From assembly GCA_022841825.1 (NCBI GenBank), contig JALHQT010000004.1:372001-436000 (forward strand): DNA of 64,000 bases, given 5' to 3'. The notes below the pieces were generated by a model, which was given only the letters and a program-made list of their open reading frames with translations, was not told where the DNA came from and did no database searches. Shown in pieces: positions 1 through 7,568 of this stretch. Origin of the DNA: Anaerolineae bacterium. Lineage in GTDB: Bacteria; Chloroflexota; Anaerolineae; Aggregatilineales; Phototrophicaceae. Within the stretch, counting starts at the first letter, position 1; each line of letters begins with the position of its first letter. The translations under genes were made by a program, and so were the position numbers.

Positions 1-987
1 TACCGCGCGGTCGAGACGGCGCAGGATACCCGCTGCCGCCAATGTCTGGCTGCGTGCGACGCGCCCATAAATGTCGTACTGACTCAGCCGTAAGCCGCGC
101 ACTCGCCAGCCAGAGAGGGCTTTGCCGTCTATGCCCACCAGTACTTTGCGGATGTGATACTGTCCTTCGATCCTCGGAACGTTGAGCGTGTCGCTTTGCG
201 CGTTGTGCTGCCAAAGCTGGCGTCTGCCGGCAAGCGTGTTGGGATCATGCGGGGGTACCGCAGCATAAGGCGGTTGCCAGATTTCAAACATGCGAGGTGG
301 TCGGAAGACCAACCGTAAGATGACCGTCAACACCCAAAGCAGGATCAATGCCACACCGAGCAGTGCGACGATCCCTGCAATCGTCAGCGGATTTGCGAAA
401 TCAAGCGCCGCGAGATCGATACTGAAAGGCAACCCCTCAATGCTGATCGTTGAAGGTGCCGGAGTGGTAGTTGGCGGAAGCGGTGTCGCTTCAAGCGTTG
501 CTGCCTGCGCCGGGACGGCAGTCTGCGGGGATAGAGTCGGCACACCGGGCGCGCGCGTGGGGCGTGGCGCGGTCAGTGTCGGGACCAGGTAGCCGACGCG
601 CGCGATATTGTTGCCTGTGGTCTGACTTTCGGCAGGTTCGATATCGCCAATCCCAACTTCCAGGCGGAAATCGACGTTGCCACCGGGAATGTCGTCCAGC
701 GCGACGTCAAAGGTCAGGATCTCGATGTCGGGACTGGCGGCGAGGGCGCGTACTGGCTGGGTCGCCACCAGCCGTTCGCCGTCGGTCTCCAGGTAGAGAT
801 TGGCGTCGGTGGATGTGGTGGCAGCGCCGCCAAGATTAAACACGCTGAACTGGAGGACAAGTGTGGTGCCGTCGGCGCTGACTTCGCGATTGGTGACAGC
901 GACCTGGTAATCCGGAGAATCAGATTGCGCATAGACCGCAGTAGCGAGTGACAGTAGCACGATGAAGGTGGTCAGCGCCTGGCGCAT
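1..987 (-). CDS. Secreted, membrane-anchored protein with CARDB-like domain (partial, 3' end outside window)
   Basis: The reading frame is open from an ATG at 987 to the window edge (329 codons, no stop), which is why the ORF track missed it. It begins with a signal peptide (MRQALTTFIVLLSLATAVYAQ), followed by a beta-rich domain with CARDB-like features (about residues 25-130, including VFNLGGAATTSTDANLYLE). A Pro/Thr-rich linker follows, then a transmembrane helix (about 200-225, IAGIVALLGVALILLWVL) and a cytoplasmic tail of at least 100 residues. CARDB-like domains are usually adhesion or scaffold modules in bacterial surface proteins. A promoter-like sequence with a dyad lies just upstream. 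The specific function is unknown. Confidence 0.8.
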   Translation of the reverse strand, partial: MRQALTTFIVLLSLATAVYAQSDSPDYQVAVTNREVSADGTTLVLQFSVFNLGGAATTSTDANLYLETDGERLVATQPVRALAASPDIEILTFDVALDDIPGGNVDFRLEVGIGDIEPAESQTTGNNIARVGYLVPTLTAPRPTRAPGVPTLSPQTAVPAQAATLEATPLPPTTTPAPSTISIEGLPFSIDLAALDFANPLTIAGIVALLGVALILLWVLTVILRLVFRPPRMFEIWQPPYAAVPPHDPNTLAGRRQLWQHNAQSDTLNVPRIEGQYHIRKVLVGIDGKALSGWRVRGLRLSQYDIYGRVARSQTLAAAGILRRLDRAV

Positions 988-1028
988 AGCTTTTCTCTAA
1001 AGGTAACAACGGATACAACCACAGTCTA

Positions 1029-1057
1029 ACTATATGCCTAAAAGCGCATATCTCCAA
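1029..1057 (-). promoter_or_regulatory. Sigma70-like promoter with internal dyad, for the gene starting at 987
   Basis: On the minus strand the -10 is TATAGT (1034-1029) and the -35 is TTGGAG (1057-1052), with a 17-bp spacer. The spacer and the edge of the -10 hold the inverted repeat ATATGC-N8-GCATAT (1032-1051), which could be an operator. The predicted 5' untranslated region is about 35 nt. The -35 match is weak (3 of 6). Confidence 0.4.
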
Positions 1058-1208
1058 GACAAGTTATCGGCGGTTGCCCTTCGCGCAGTCGCCGTTCTGG
1101 CAACGTGTCCGCTTTGAGTCCGAATCACCGCCGCTTTCCCCCACAATGACCCCCTGAATATGAAATCGTGTGTGTATCGACCGAGAAGTTCAAAAGGGAG
1201 ATACCACG

Positions 1209-1256
1209 ATGTTCGGTTACGATGGTCCGCGCCCGCCCACACCCTGGGGTCCATAG
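1209..1256 (+). CDS. Possible 15-residue micropeptide (MFGYDGPRPPTPWGP)
   Basis: This is an ATG-started ORF of 15 codons ending in TAG. A purine-rich Shine-Dalgarno-like sequence (AAAAGGGAG) lies 9 nt upstream. The peptide is Pro/Gly-rich with two aromatic residues. A perfect 14-bp hairpin starts 17 nt after the stop, so the stretch has the form of a small independent transcription unit. No downstream + strand gene exists for it to lead, since the next gene is convergent. I found no convincing promoter. It is below the length at which coding statistics help. Confidence 0.25.
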   Translation: MFGYDGPRPPTPWGP

Positions 1257-1273
1257 TCCCGGCAGTGGCACAA

Positions 1274-1306
1274 CGAAGAACGGCTCTCCTGCAGAGCCGT
1301 TCTTCG
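1274..1306. terminator. Perfect 14-bp hairpin, probable bidirectional terminator
   Basis: CGAAGAACGGCTCT pairs perfectly with AGAGCCGTTCTTCG around a 5-nt loop. It lies 35 nt past the stop of the minus-strand TPR-like gene and 17 nt past the candidate micropeptide, so it could serve both. There is no long U tract on either side. Confidence 0.6.
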
Positions 1307-1341
1307 TGTCTGGATTGCGGCGAAGAAATCAAGAAATCTCT

Positions 1342-2559
1342 TCAGGGAGAAAAGCCCTGGGCATCCCAGGCGTCCCCGATTTTCCTCGCTTCGTCCGCGA
1401 TGCTGTCTTCCAGAATATGGCGGATGTCTTTGTTATCGATTTTTTCTGCTGCTGCTGATGCCTGCGAAAGCAATAGCATCGCCCCAAGCAGATTCCCACT
1501 CATCCGTTCCAGATAAGTCTGTGCGATCTGGATGTCGATCAGACGAAACCCGGCACCGAGTCTTCGCCAGATGCGTCGTGCCTTGGCAAGATGGCGTTTC
1601 GCCTTGCGCACCTCATTGTGCGCCCCATAAGTAAGCGCGAGGGAGTGATCGCAATTGGCGACCATCGGCAGGGTCAATACCTTCTGAAATTTCTCGCGCG
1701 CGTCTGACCAGTCACGAATCGCCTGTTCGACATGACTCTGTTCAAGTGCGCCTGCCGCACGGGTGTAGAGCAGGTAGCCATGGAGAAGCAGAGTTCCGTT
1801 TGAGCAAACATGGTTCTCCAGGATCTTCAGGACGCGGTTCACCTGGTGGTAGCGCTGCTCGGTCCGCGCATTGTGCGCGCGGATGACGGCACAGTCGATT
1901 TTGCCGCGCAGGTTACCCATCCGCTTCCAGAGGCGCAAAGCACTTCGCAGGTACGAGTTGCTGGCGCGCAGGTTGTGGCGATAGGCGTAGAAAGCGGCGA
2001 GCGCCTGATAGAGTGCTGCCCGGGTAGGATGTTCCGCGGGGAGCTTCTTGGCGAGCTGCAGCGCTTTGTAGATCGTTTCCTGCTTCAAATCTGTGTAGTC
2101 ACGCTGCGGCTGCGTCTGCAAGAACAGAATGTAGCAGCGGAGCTGTGTGTCGATGTCGCCGGTTTCTACAACGCGGCTCTGGGCAATATCCGCTGCACGT
2201 CGTGCGGCAAGATGATCGCCTTCGTTAAGCATGAACTCTCCGAAGTGCAGGAATATCTCCGCTTTGAGACGTTCTGTGGACAGCTCACCGGAGTTTACAA
2301 TTGCCTCCAGAACCACGTACTGCCACCGCGGATAGTTGGCGTGCCCCTTGAGGACAGGAAGGAGTTCGTCCAGCAATTGGACGGCAGGGTAGAAAAACGG
2401 TGCTCGATGAATGCATTCGAGCAAAAGTGCATGGATCTCAGGCTCGCGGTTGTGTATCCAGGATGGATCGGGAACCTTATCTCGCACTTCCCGAATCTGA
2501 CGCAGTCTCTCGAAATAGATCCTGTCGTCCGGCGTTGGTCCGAAAGGATTGGCGACCAT
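1342..2559 (-). CDS. TPR-like alpha-helical repeat protein, function unknown
   Basis: This is a 405-residue, entirely helical soluble protein. It shows degenerate TPR-type helix pairs with alternating Ala/Leu/Tyr and basic residues, for example ALYQALAAFYAYRHNLRASNSYLRSALRLWKR split over two helices at about residues 185-215. No signal peptide, membrane segment or catalytic domain is visible. Its size and repeat style resemble the TPR halves of Chloroflexota signalling proteins without the usual N-terminal DNA-binding or NTPase domain, so it may be a stand-alone scaffold. The ATG at 2559 follows a G-rich stretch (TTGGGGGC) at suitable spacing. It appears to be a single-gene unit, with hairpins on both sides. 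Confidence 0.75.
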   Translation of the reverse strand: MVANPFGPTPDDRIYFERLRQIREVRDKVPDPSWIHNREPEIHALLLECIHRAPFFYPAVQLLDELLPVLKGHANYPRWQYVVLEAIVNSGELSTERLKAEIFLHFGEFMLNEGDHLAARRAADIAQSRVVETGDIDTQLRCYILFLQTQPQRDYTDLKQETIYKALQLAKKLPAEHPTRAALYQALAAFYAYRHNLRASNSYLRSALRLWKRMGNLRGKIDCAVIRAHNARTEQRYHQVNRVLKILENHVCSNGTLLLHGYLLYTRAAGALEQSHVEQAIRDWSDAREKFQKVLTLPMVANCDHSLALTYGAHNEVRKAKRHLAKARRIWRRLGAGFRLIDIQIAQTYLERMSGNLLGAMLLLSQASAAAEKIDNKDIRHILEDSIADEARKIGDAWDAQGFSP

Positions 2560-2678
2560 GTGATGCCCCCAATAAACACTCGCTGGGTTCTAACGCACAA
2601 TATAATGGCGGCTGAACGACCCATGCGGACAATTAGTGAGCATCATACAGAGACAACCCTTGCCGGGCAACAACATTG

Positions 2679-2708
2679 TTTTCGGGAAGTGTTTCACTTC
2701 CCGAAAAA
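2679..2708. terminator. Hairpin downstream of the sugar-dehydrogenase-like gene
   Basis: TTTTCGGGAAGTG pairs with CACTTCCCGAAAA around a TTT loop (13 bp). It starts 23 nt past the stop of the minus-strand gene at 2732. The A/T run lies inside the stem rather than after it, so it is not a textbook intrinsic terminator. Confidence 0.5.
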
Positions 2709-2731
2709 TTATTGAGGCGTGCTGCTCCTCA

Positions 2732-3898
2732 TCAGGACTGTGCTGGCATAATTTGGACGATTGTGCCGGAGTAGTTGACGATCAGCAGTTCACCCGATTC
2801 ATCTTCGCCAAATGAGCTGATCGCGTAGCCGGAATTGCGCATGAATTCCCACGACTCCCAGTTGCCCGCGCTGTCCTGCCGACCTGCCCAGATCGTCCCG
2901 TAGCCAAAATCGGCATACAGGTAAACCCCATTCAATTCAGCGATAGCGCTTCCTCGATAGATGTAGCCGCCCGTGATTGACACGCCTTCGTTGTGCGAGT
3001 ACGTGAAGATGGGCATCGTCAAGCCATCCGTGGGTGCCGCTGAACGCGCCTCGTTCGCTTCATACAGACTCCAACCATAGTTCTCACCACCGGTCGAACT
3101 TACAGGTTGATAGTTGACTTCCTCCCACACACTACCGCCGACATCTCCGATGAAGAGGTCGCCAGTTGCGCGGTCAAAGCTGAAGCGCCAGGGGTTGCGC
3201 AGCCCATACGCCCAGATTTCCGGCAAAGCTCCACTCGTTTCAACGAACGGGTTGTCTGCGGGGATGGTGTAACCCTGTTCGGAGTCCACGTCGATTCGCA
3301 GCAGTTTGGCGAGCAGTGTGTCCAGGCGCTGTCCATTTCCCTGCGGGTCACCCTGAGATCCGCCGTCGCCCATCGCGATGTAGAGATAACCATCTGGACC
3401 AAAGGCGAGGTGCCCGCCGTTGTGATTGGCGAATGGCTGTACGACGTTGAGGATCGGTTCGAGACTGGCGCTGTCTGCCACATTTGGATCGTCGGAGACT
3501 TGCAGACGTGCGACGACTGTGTTGCCCTCTGTATCGGTGAAGTTGACAAACAGGGTGCCGTTCTCCGGGTAGTTGGGATGAAAGGCGAGTCCCAGTAACC
3601 CTTGCTCGGTATAGCCGAAGCTGTTCGCTGACGGGCTGACGAGCGGGCTGATGTCGAGGAAGGGCGTGGCGAGGCGTGCGCCGTTCTGGAGTATCCAGAT
3701 GCGCCCACCTTGTTCGACGACAAACAATCGCCCGCTGTCATCCCCAGCATGTGTGACGAACAAGGGGCGCGCGAAACCGCTGGCGATTTCTTCCATACGC
3801 ACGCTGCTTGAGTCGGGAAGTGGTTGAGACTGCGCCAATGCAGGCGTAACGATGTGTGCGAGCAGCACGATGACGATGGGGAGGATTTTCAGTTTCAT
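2732..3898 (-). CDS. Secreted PQQ-dependent sugar dehydrogenase-like (GSDH family) beta-propeller
   Basis: This is a 388-residue exported protein with a signal peptide (MKLKILPIVIVLLAHIVTPALAQ). A six-bladed propeller typical of the glucose/sorbosone dehydrogenase family follows. Recognisable blocks are GLLGLAFHPNYPENG, NHNGGHLAFGPDGYLYIAMGDGG, IWAYGLRNPWRFSFD and GENYGW, which include the family's cofactor-loop histidine and Arg-Asn-Pro motif. Family members oxidise sugars outside the membrane using PQQ, but substrate and cofactor use cannot be read from sequence. The ATG at 3898 was preferred over the upstream track start because AGGTGAG sits directly before it and the signal peptide then begins correctly. 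Confidence 0.85.
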   Translation of the reverse strand: MKLKILPIVIVLLAHIVTPALAQSQPLPDSSSVRMEEIASGFARPLFVTHAGDDSGRLFVVEQGGRIWILQNGARLATPFLDISPLVSPSANSFGYTEQGLLGLAFHPNYPENGTLFVNFTDTEGNTVVARLQVSDDPNVADSASLEPILNVVQPFANHNGGHLAFGPDGYLYIAMGDGGSQGDPQGNGQRLDTLLAKLLRIDVDSEQGYTIPADNPFVETSGALPEIWAYGLRNPWRFSFDRATGDLFIGDVGGSVWEEVNYQPVSSTGGENYGWSLYEANEARSAAPTDGLTMPIFTYSHNEGVSITGGYIYRGSAIAELNGVYLYADFGYGTIWAGRQDSAGNWESWEFMRNSGYAISSFGEDESGELLIVNYSGTIVQIMPAQS

Positions 3899-4003
3899 AG
3901 AGGATCTCACCTTCTGACAATGCAGTGGCAGCAGCATACAGACTGAGCGTTGGAGGTGCATGAGAGACCCGCACTTTGACCCACGGCGTGGGGAAGCCGT
4001 ATT

Positions 4004-4402
4004 CTACGACTGCATGATTCGCGCGCTCAAGCGCATCGTACCAACCTCAATCTCGTCGCTGGCGAGCAGGCGGTAGCTTTTCCCTGGCACCAGATCAACA
4101 CCATTAATGCGCGTGCCGTTAGTACTGCGCAGGTCTTCGACGTACAGTGTGTCATCGTGGTAGCTGATGCGCGCGTGCAGGCGCGATACCCCGGCGCTCT
4201 TGGCGTCCGCGCTGGTCAGGTCAATATCGGGTTGAGAGGTATCTTCGTCACTCATGCGACCGACGATATAGCTGTCCTTAAGAGCGACCTGGAAGATGCG
4301 CTTGCGCGGTGTTTCGACCTGAAGGATCAGTCGAGCGCTGGGCGCCCCTTCGGCGGGTGTTCTGTTGAGGTCCGGGCGTAATTGTGACTTTGCTTTCGCC
4401 AT
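4004..4402 (-). CDS. FHA domain protein
   Basis: This small protein of 132 residues consists of one FHA domain after a short basic, disordered head. The phosphothreonine-binding signature is complete: the GR turn (YIVGR), the Ser-x-x-His segment (VSRLHARI) and the Asn-Gly loop (DLRSTNGTRINGV). FHA domains bind phosphothreonine peptides and usually partner Ser/Thr kinases, but no kinase gene is in this window. The track start is a TTG at 4411; the ATG three codons later is more likely. It is divergent from the DUF583 gene, with about 150 bp between them. Confidence 0.9.
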   Translation of the reverse strand: MAKAKSQLRPDLNRTPAEGAPSARLILQVETPRKRIFQVALKDSYIVGRMSDEDTSQPDIDLTSADAKSAGVSRLHARISYHDDTLYVEDLRSTNGTRINGVDLVPGKSYRLLASDEIEVGTMRLSARIMQS

Positions 4403-4504
4403 TTTAATCAAGCTTGCTCAATGGATGAGAGAGGAATCAAGTGAAGCCGTTGTATTCCACTTCCCCAATTATACTCGTGAAGTTATTCGTATGTTTGAGA
4501 AAGA

Positions 4505-4532
4505 TTGCGGACTTTGCCTCAATCGGTAGAAT
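4505..4532 (+). promoter_or_regulatory. Possible sigma70 promoter for the DUF583 gene
   Basis: TTGCGG and TAGAAT are separated by 16 bp, which would place the transcript start about 17 nt before the ATG at 4556. The -10 matches 5 of 6 positions and the -35 matches 3 of 6. Confidence 0.35.
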
Positions 4533-4555
4533 CGCCACAGATTGAGGAGAAATGT

Positions 4556-6028
4556 ATGGCGCAAAGATGGTCTCTGCTGTTTCTGCTGGTGGTGATGTTT
4601 GTATCGGTGGGGACAGCTTCGGCGCGCGATGTTCTCCAGGGGGACGAGTGTTCGATTCCGGCGAGCCAGACGATCAACGGTGATTTGTTTGTACTATGTC
4701 GAACGCTTGAGATCGATGGCGTTGTCAATGGGAATCTGATCGGCGCGGCGACCACGGCGGTGATCAATGGCGAGGTCAATGGAAGCCTCTATCTCCTGGC
4801 AGGCGAACTGACGCTGAATGGTGAAATCGCTGGAAGTCTTCATTTCGCCGGACCTGCATTACGGATTGCCTCTGAGTCGCAACTGTCCTCCGCCGACAGC
4901 GACATTTTCAGTCTGAGTCTCAGCACCCAGCTCGATAGTGGTGCGCGCGTGCCCAACTCGGTGATCGCCGTCGGTTACCAACTCGTCCTCGATGGCACAG
5001 TCGGGGGAGAAGTCAGCTTCTGGGGGTCAGCGCTGAACATCACGGGCAGCATCACGCGCGACGTGAATGCAACCGTCGGCAATTCTGAGTCCAGCGGCGT
5101 CGCCGAGCTTCAGACGCTGTTGACCTTTCTGCCGCTCGATGTGAGTCTGGAGCCGCCCGGCTTGCGGGTCGCGGAGACCGCACAGATCGACGGCATCCTG
5201 AGTTATACAGCACCCGTACCGGGCGTGATTGCGGCGACATTGTCGCAGCCGCCGGCATTTACAGAGGTGATCACGCAGCCTGATCTGACTCAGATCGCCG
5301 ACATCGTCCAGACGGACGACGCTGGACGACAACTCGGTCTGTATCTCGCACAGGTTGTGCGTGAATTTCTTTCTTTGTTTCTGGTGGGCGGGTTGGTGCT
5401 GTTGATTAGCCCGAACGGCTTCACCGCGCCGCTGCGCAGTCTGGCATCGCGCCCGATGCCGAGCGCTGGCTTCGGCTTATTGACGTTCATCATCTCGTTT
5501 CCAATGCTCGCTATCCTGGTGTTTTCGAGTGTCCTGGTGGTCGTGGCGTTCGGGCTGCTTCAGCTAGGCGATCTGACGGTGGCAAGCGCGGTTGTCCTGG
5601 GCGTGATCAATCTGGCGGTTGCGACCGCCTTTTACGTGGTTGCGATCTTTATCTCTCGCTCGTTGGTAAGCCTGGGGTTTGGGCGGATATTGCTGAGGGT
5701 ACTGCGTCCGGGTGTGGGTGGACGTCAGAACGTGGTCGCCCAACTGGCGCTCGGCTCACTCGTGCTGGCGATTGTGTTCTCCCTGCCTACGGTGGGGTGG
5801 CTTCTGAGCGCTATCGCGGCGTTTTTGGGCTTAGGGGCACTGCTTAATACCGTTCAGTCACAGCTTGAGGCACGGCGCAGACCCCAGGTCGCGCGCGTGG
5901 CTGGACAGGTTGCCCTGCCCAGTCGCTCTGACGAGGCACGCCTCTATCCGCCGCCGATGCTGAACGGCGGACAAAAGTCACCCGGCATGGATAATCTGCC
6001 ATCCGGATTTCATTGGTGGGATGACTAA
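4556..6028 (+). CDS. Exported DUF583/bactofilin-like protein with C-terminal membrane domain
   Basis: The protein has 490 residues. A signal peptide (LLFLLVVMFVSVGTASA) is followed by a right-handed beta-helix-like domain at about residues 25-200. Its repeats (TINGDLFVLCRTLEIDGVVNGNLIG, EVNGSLYLLAGELTLNGEIAGSL) are of the polymer-forming DUF583/bactofilin type. The C-terminal half carries about four hydrophobic helices (for example FLVGGLVLLISPNGF and SAVVLGVINLAVATAFYVVAIFI) and a short hydrophilic tail. Cytoplasmic bactofilins form membrane-associated filaments; here the repeat domain is predicted outside the membrane. The ATG at 4556 has a strong GAGGAG site upstream. Its end overlaps the convergent gene by 4 nt. 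Confidence 0.8.
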   Translation: MAQRWSLLFLLVVMFVSVGTASARDVLQGDECSIPASQTINGDLFVLCRTLEIDGVVNGNLIGAATTAVINGEVNGSLYLLAGELTLNGEIAGSLHFAGPALRIASESQLSSADSDIFSLSLSTQLDSGARVPNSVIAVGYQLVLDGTVGGEVSFWGSALNITGSITRDVNATVGNSESSGVAELQTLLTFLPLDVSLEPPGLRVAETAQIDGILSYTAPVPGVIAATLSQPPAFTEVITQPDLTQIADIVQTDDAGRQLGLYLAQVVREFLSLFLVGGLVLLISPNGFTAPLRSLASRPMPSAGFGLLTFIISFPMLAILVFSSVLVVVAFGLLQLGDLTVASAVVLGVINLAVATAFYVVAIFISRSLVSLGFGRILLRVLRPGVGGRQNVVAQLALGSLVLAIVFSLPTVGWLLSAIAAFLGLGALLNTVQSQLEARRRPQVARVAGQVALPSRSDEARLYPPPMLNGGQKSPGMDNLPSGFHWWDD

Positions 6029-6390
6029 AGGTCGTCGAACTCACCTTTGCGCAGCGAGATCTCAAAGGCGCGCCCGACCATCAGGACATACTCGATCCAG
6101 CCCACCAACTCATCTTCATCCACGAGTTCGAGTAGTTTGTCAAAGACATCGTCCGGGATCTGGCTGGCGACTTCAGTGCTCAGACACGCCATCGCTTGCA
6201 GGATCGAGTCGCGTGAAGGCGGCGGCTCGCTTTCCATCAATTTGTCATACCAATCGGCGACGACCGGATGTACCTGCTCACACGAACCCTCTTCTGACAG
6301 GTCGCCAAGTGTGCGGTTCGCCAGGTCCTGGAATTCTTCAAGCCACTGCGGGTCTTCGCTCGGTTCTGGCTTTTCTGTGTGTTCGTTCAT
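6025..6390 (-). CDS. Acidic hypothetical protein
   Basis: A soluble, Glu/Asp-rich protein of 121 residues with several amphipathic helices and no recognised domain. The Glu- and Trp-containing stretches (DPQWLEEFQDLANRTLGDL, VHPVVADWYDKLMES) suggest a compact helical fold. The ATG at 6390 is preceded by AAGGAAG, so the ten extra codons in the track are unlikely. Its stop overlaps the convergent DUF583 gene. I do not recognise the family. Confidence 0.7.
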   Translation of the reverse strand: MNEHTEKPEPSEDPQWLEEFQDLANRTLGDLSEEGSCEQVHPVVADWYDKLMESEPPPSRDSILQAMACLSTEVASQIPDDVFDKLLELVDEDELVGWIEYVLMVGRAFEISLRKGEFDDL

Positions 6391-6544
6391 CGCACTTCCT
6401 TTTCGCACACTCACTGCCATGACATCAGTCTAGTCGCAACCTGCCGCAAACTCAAGCGCACCTTACATACTCTAATTCTAACGTATCATTCACCTCGACC
6501 TTGCTGATACAATGAGTCAGATCTGTGTCTGTAGGTTGGAATCC

Positions 6545-7558
6545 ATGCGGCTGCGAAATCAACTGCTTGTTCTTGTCGGCATCGCTGTGAGCCTTGTCTT
6601 CCTGTGGGTCGCCTTCAATGGTTTGAATCCGGGCGCTGTCTGGGGCTTTATCCAGCATGTGCAGTTGGGCTGGTTGATCGTCGGAGTCTTGGTCTTCTTC
6701 GCTTCGATGGTGCTGATTGCGTGGCGCTGGGGATTCCTGCTGCGGGGTATTCGCAGGCTGCCCATCCTGTATCTGAGCGGGTTGGTGTCGATTGCCTACA
6801 TGGGCAACAACGTGTATCCGCTGCGTGCAGGTGAGTTTCTGCGCATCTTCCTGCTCAATCGTGATTACAGCGTGCCCGTCGCCCGCACGACGACGACGAT
6901 CTTCATCGAGCGCATCTTTGACGGCTTCATCATGCTGCTGTTCATCGTCGTTCCCCTTCGCTACATTCGGATAGATTCCCCTCAGATTCAACAGGCGGTT
7001 GACCTGACGACTCCGCTGTTTGGCGGAGGGCTGCTCATATTCCTGATCCTGGCGCTTAATCCGCGCTGGATACGGGCGTTGACGAAGCTTATCTTGCGCA
7101 TCCTGCCCGCGAAACTCTCGTCACTTGTGTATAAGTTGAGTGAAGATGTCATCAGCGGGATGGACTCGCTGCGCCAGCCGCGCTGGTTGGCAGCGGCGCT
7201 CTTCGCTTCTGTGGCGACGTGGCTATGTAATGCCGCAGTGTACTGGGTGGTTTCGTTCGCCTTTGGACTGAACCTTAGTTTCCTGGTGTTTCTGGTGGTC
7301 ACCGGTGCGGTCAATCTGGCAGGCGTGCTGCCTGCTTCGCCGGGTCAGATCGGTGTCTTCGAGTTTTTCGTCAGCACGGTGCTGATCGCAGTCGGGGTCG
7401 GCGAGGAACGTGCAATCGCTTATGCGCTGGTCGTCCATCTGGTGATCTGGCTGCCGCCGACTCTGTTGGGCTTTATCCTGCTCGTGCGGCGGGGGTTTGA
7501 TCTGGCATCGGTGGGGCGGTTGCAATCCGCGCCCGCAACTAAAGCGTCGGGCACATAA
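6545..7558 (+). CDS. Lysylphosphatidylglycerol synthase TM-region/UPF0104 family membrane protein
   Basis: An integral membrane protein of 337 residues with about eight hydrophobic helices. It has the family's conserved blocks: AWRWGFLLR, then AYMGNNVYPLRAGEFLRIFLLNR with the invariant Pro-x-Arg-x-Gly-Glu, then TTTTIFIERIFDGF, and near the C terminus GAVNLAGVLPASPGQIGVFEF. Relatives are the flippase half of MprF and the archaeal AglD-like proteins, which move lipids or lipid-linked sugars. It ends 10 nt before the FAD oxidoreductase, so the two are co-transcribed, with UDP-glucose dehydrogenase further on. A TACAAT box at 6508-6513 is a plausible -10. The ATG at 6545 was chosen because the protein then starts with basic residues before the first helix. 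Confidence 0.85.
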   Translation: MRLRNQLLVLVGIAVSLVFLWVAFNGLNPGAVWGFIQHVQLGWLIVGVLVFFASMVLIAWRWGFLLRGIRRLPILYLSGLVSIAYMGNNVYPLRAGEFLRIFLLNRDYSVPVARTTTTIFIERIFDGFIMLLFIVVPLRYIRIDSPQIQQAVDLTTPLFGGGLLIFLILALNPRWIRALTKLILRILPAKLSSLVYKLSEDVISGMDSLRQPRWLAAALFASVATWLCNAAVYWVVSFAFGLNLSFLVFLVVTGAVNLAGVLPASPGQIGVFEFFVSTVLIAVGVGEERAIAYALVVHLVIWLPPTLLGFILLVRRGFDLASVGRLQSAPATKASGT

Positions 7559-7568
7559 GAGAGGGATC

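Noticed and set aside
1030-1332. 100-codon minus-strand ORF over the first intergenic gap
   Set aside because: It has no ribosome binding site, runs through the terminator hairpin and overlaps a promoter; its composition is not protein-like.
1810-2715. 301-codon + strand ORF
   Set aside because: It is antisense to the TPR-like gene; long antisense ORFs are expected at this base composition.
6512-6544. Longer N terminus (MSQICVCRLES) for the flippase-like protein
   Set aside because: The extension overlaps the predicted -10 (TACAAT) and adds no conserved residues.
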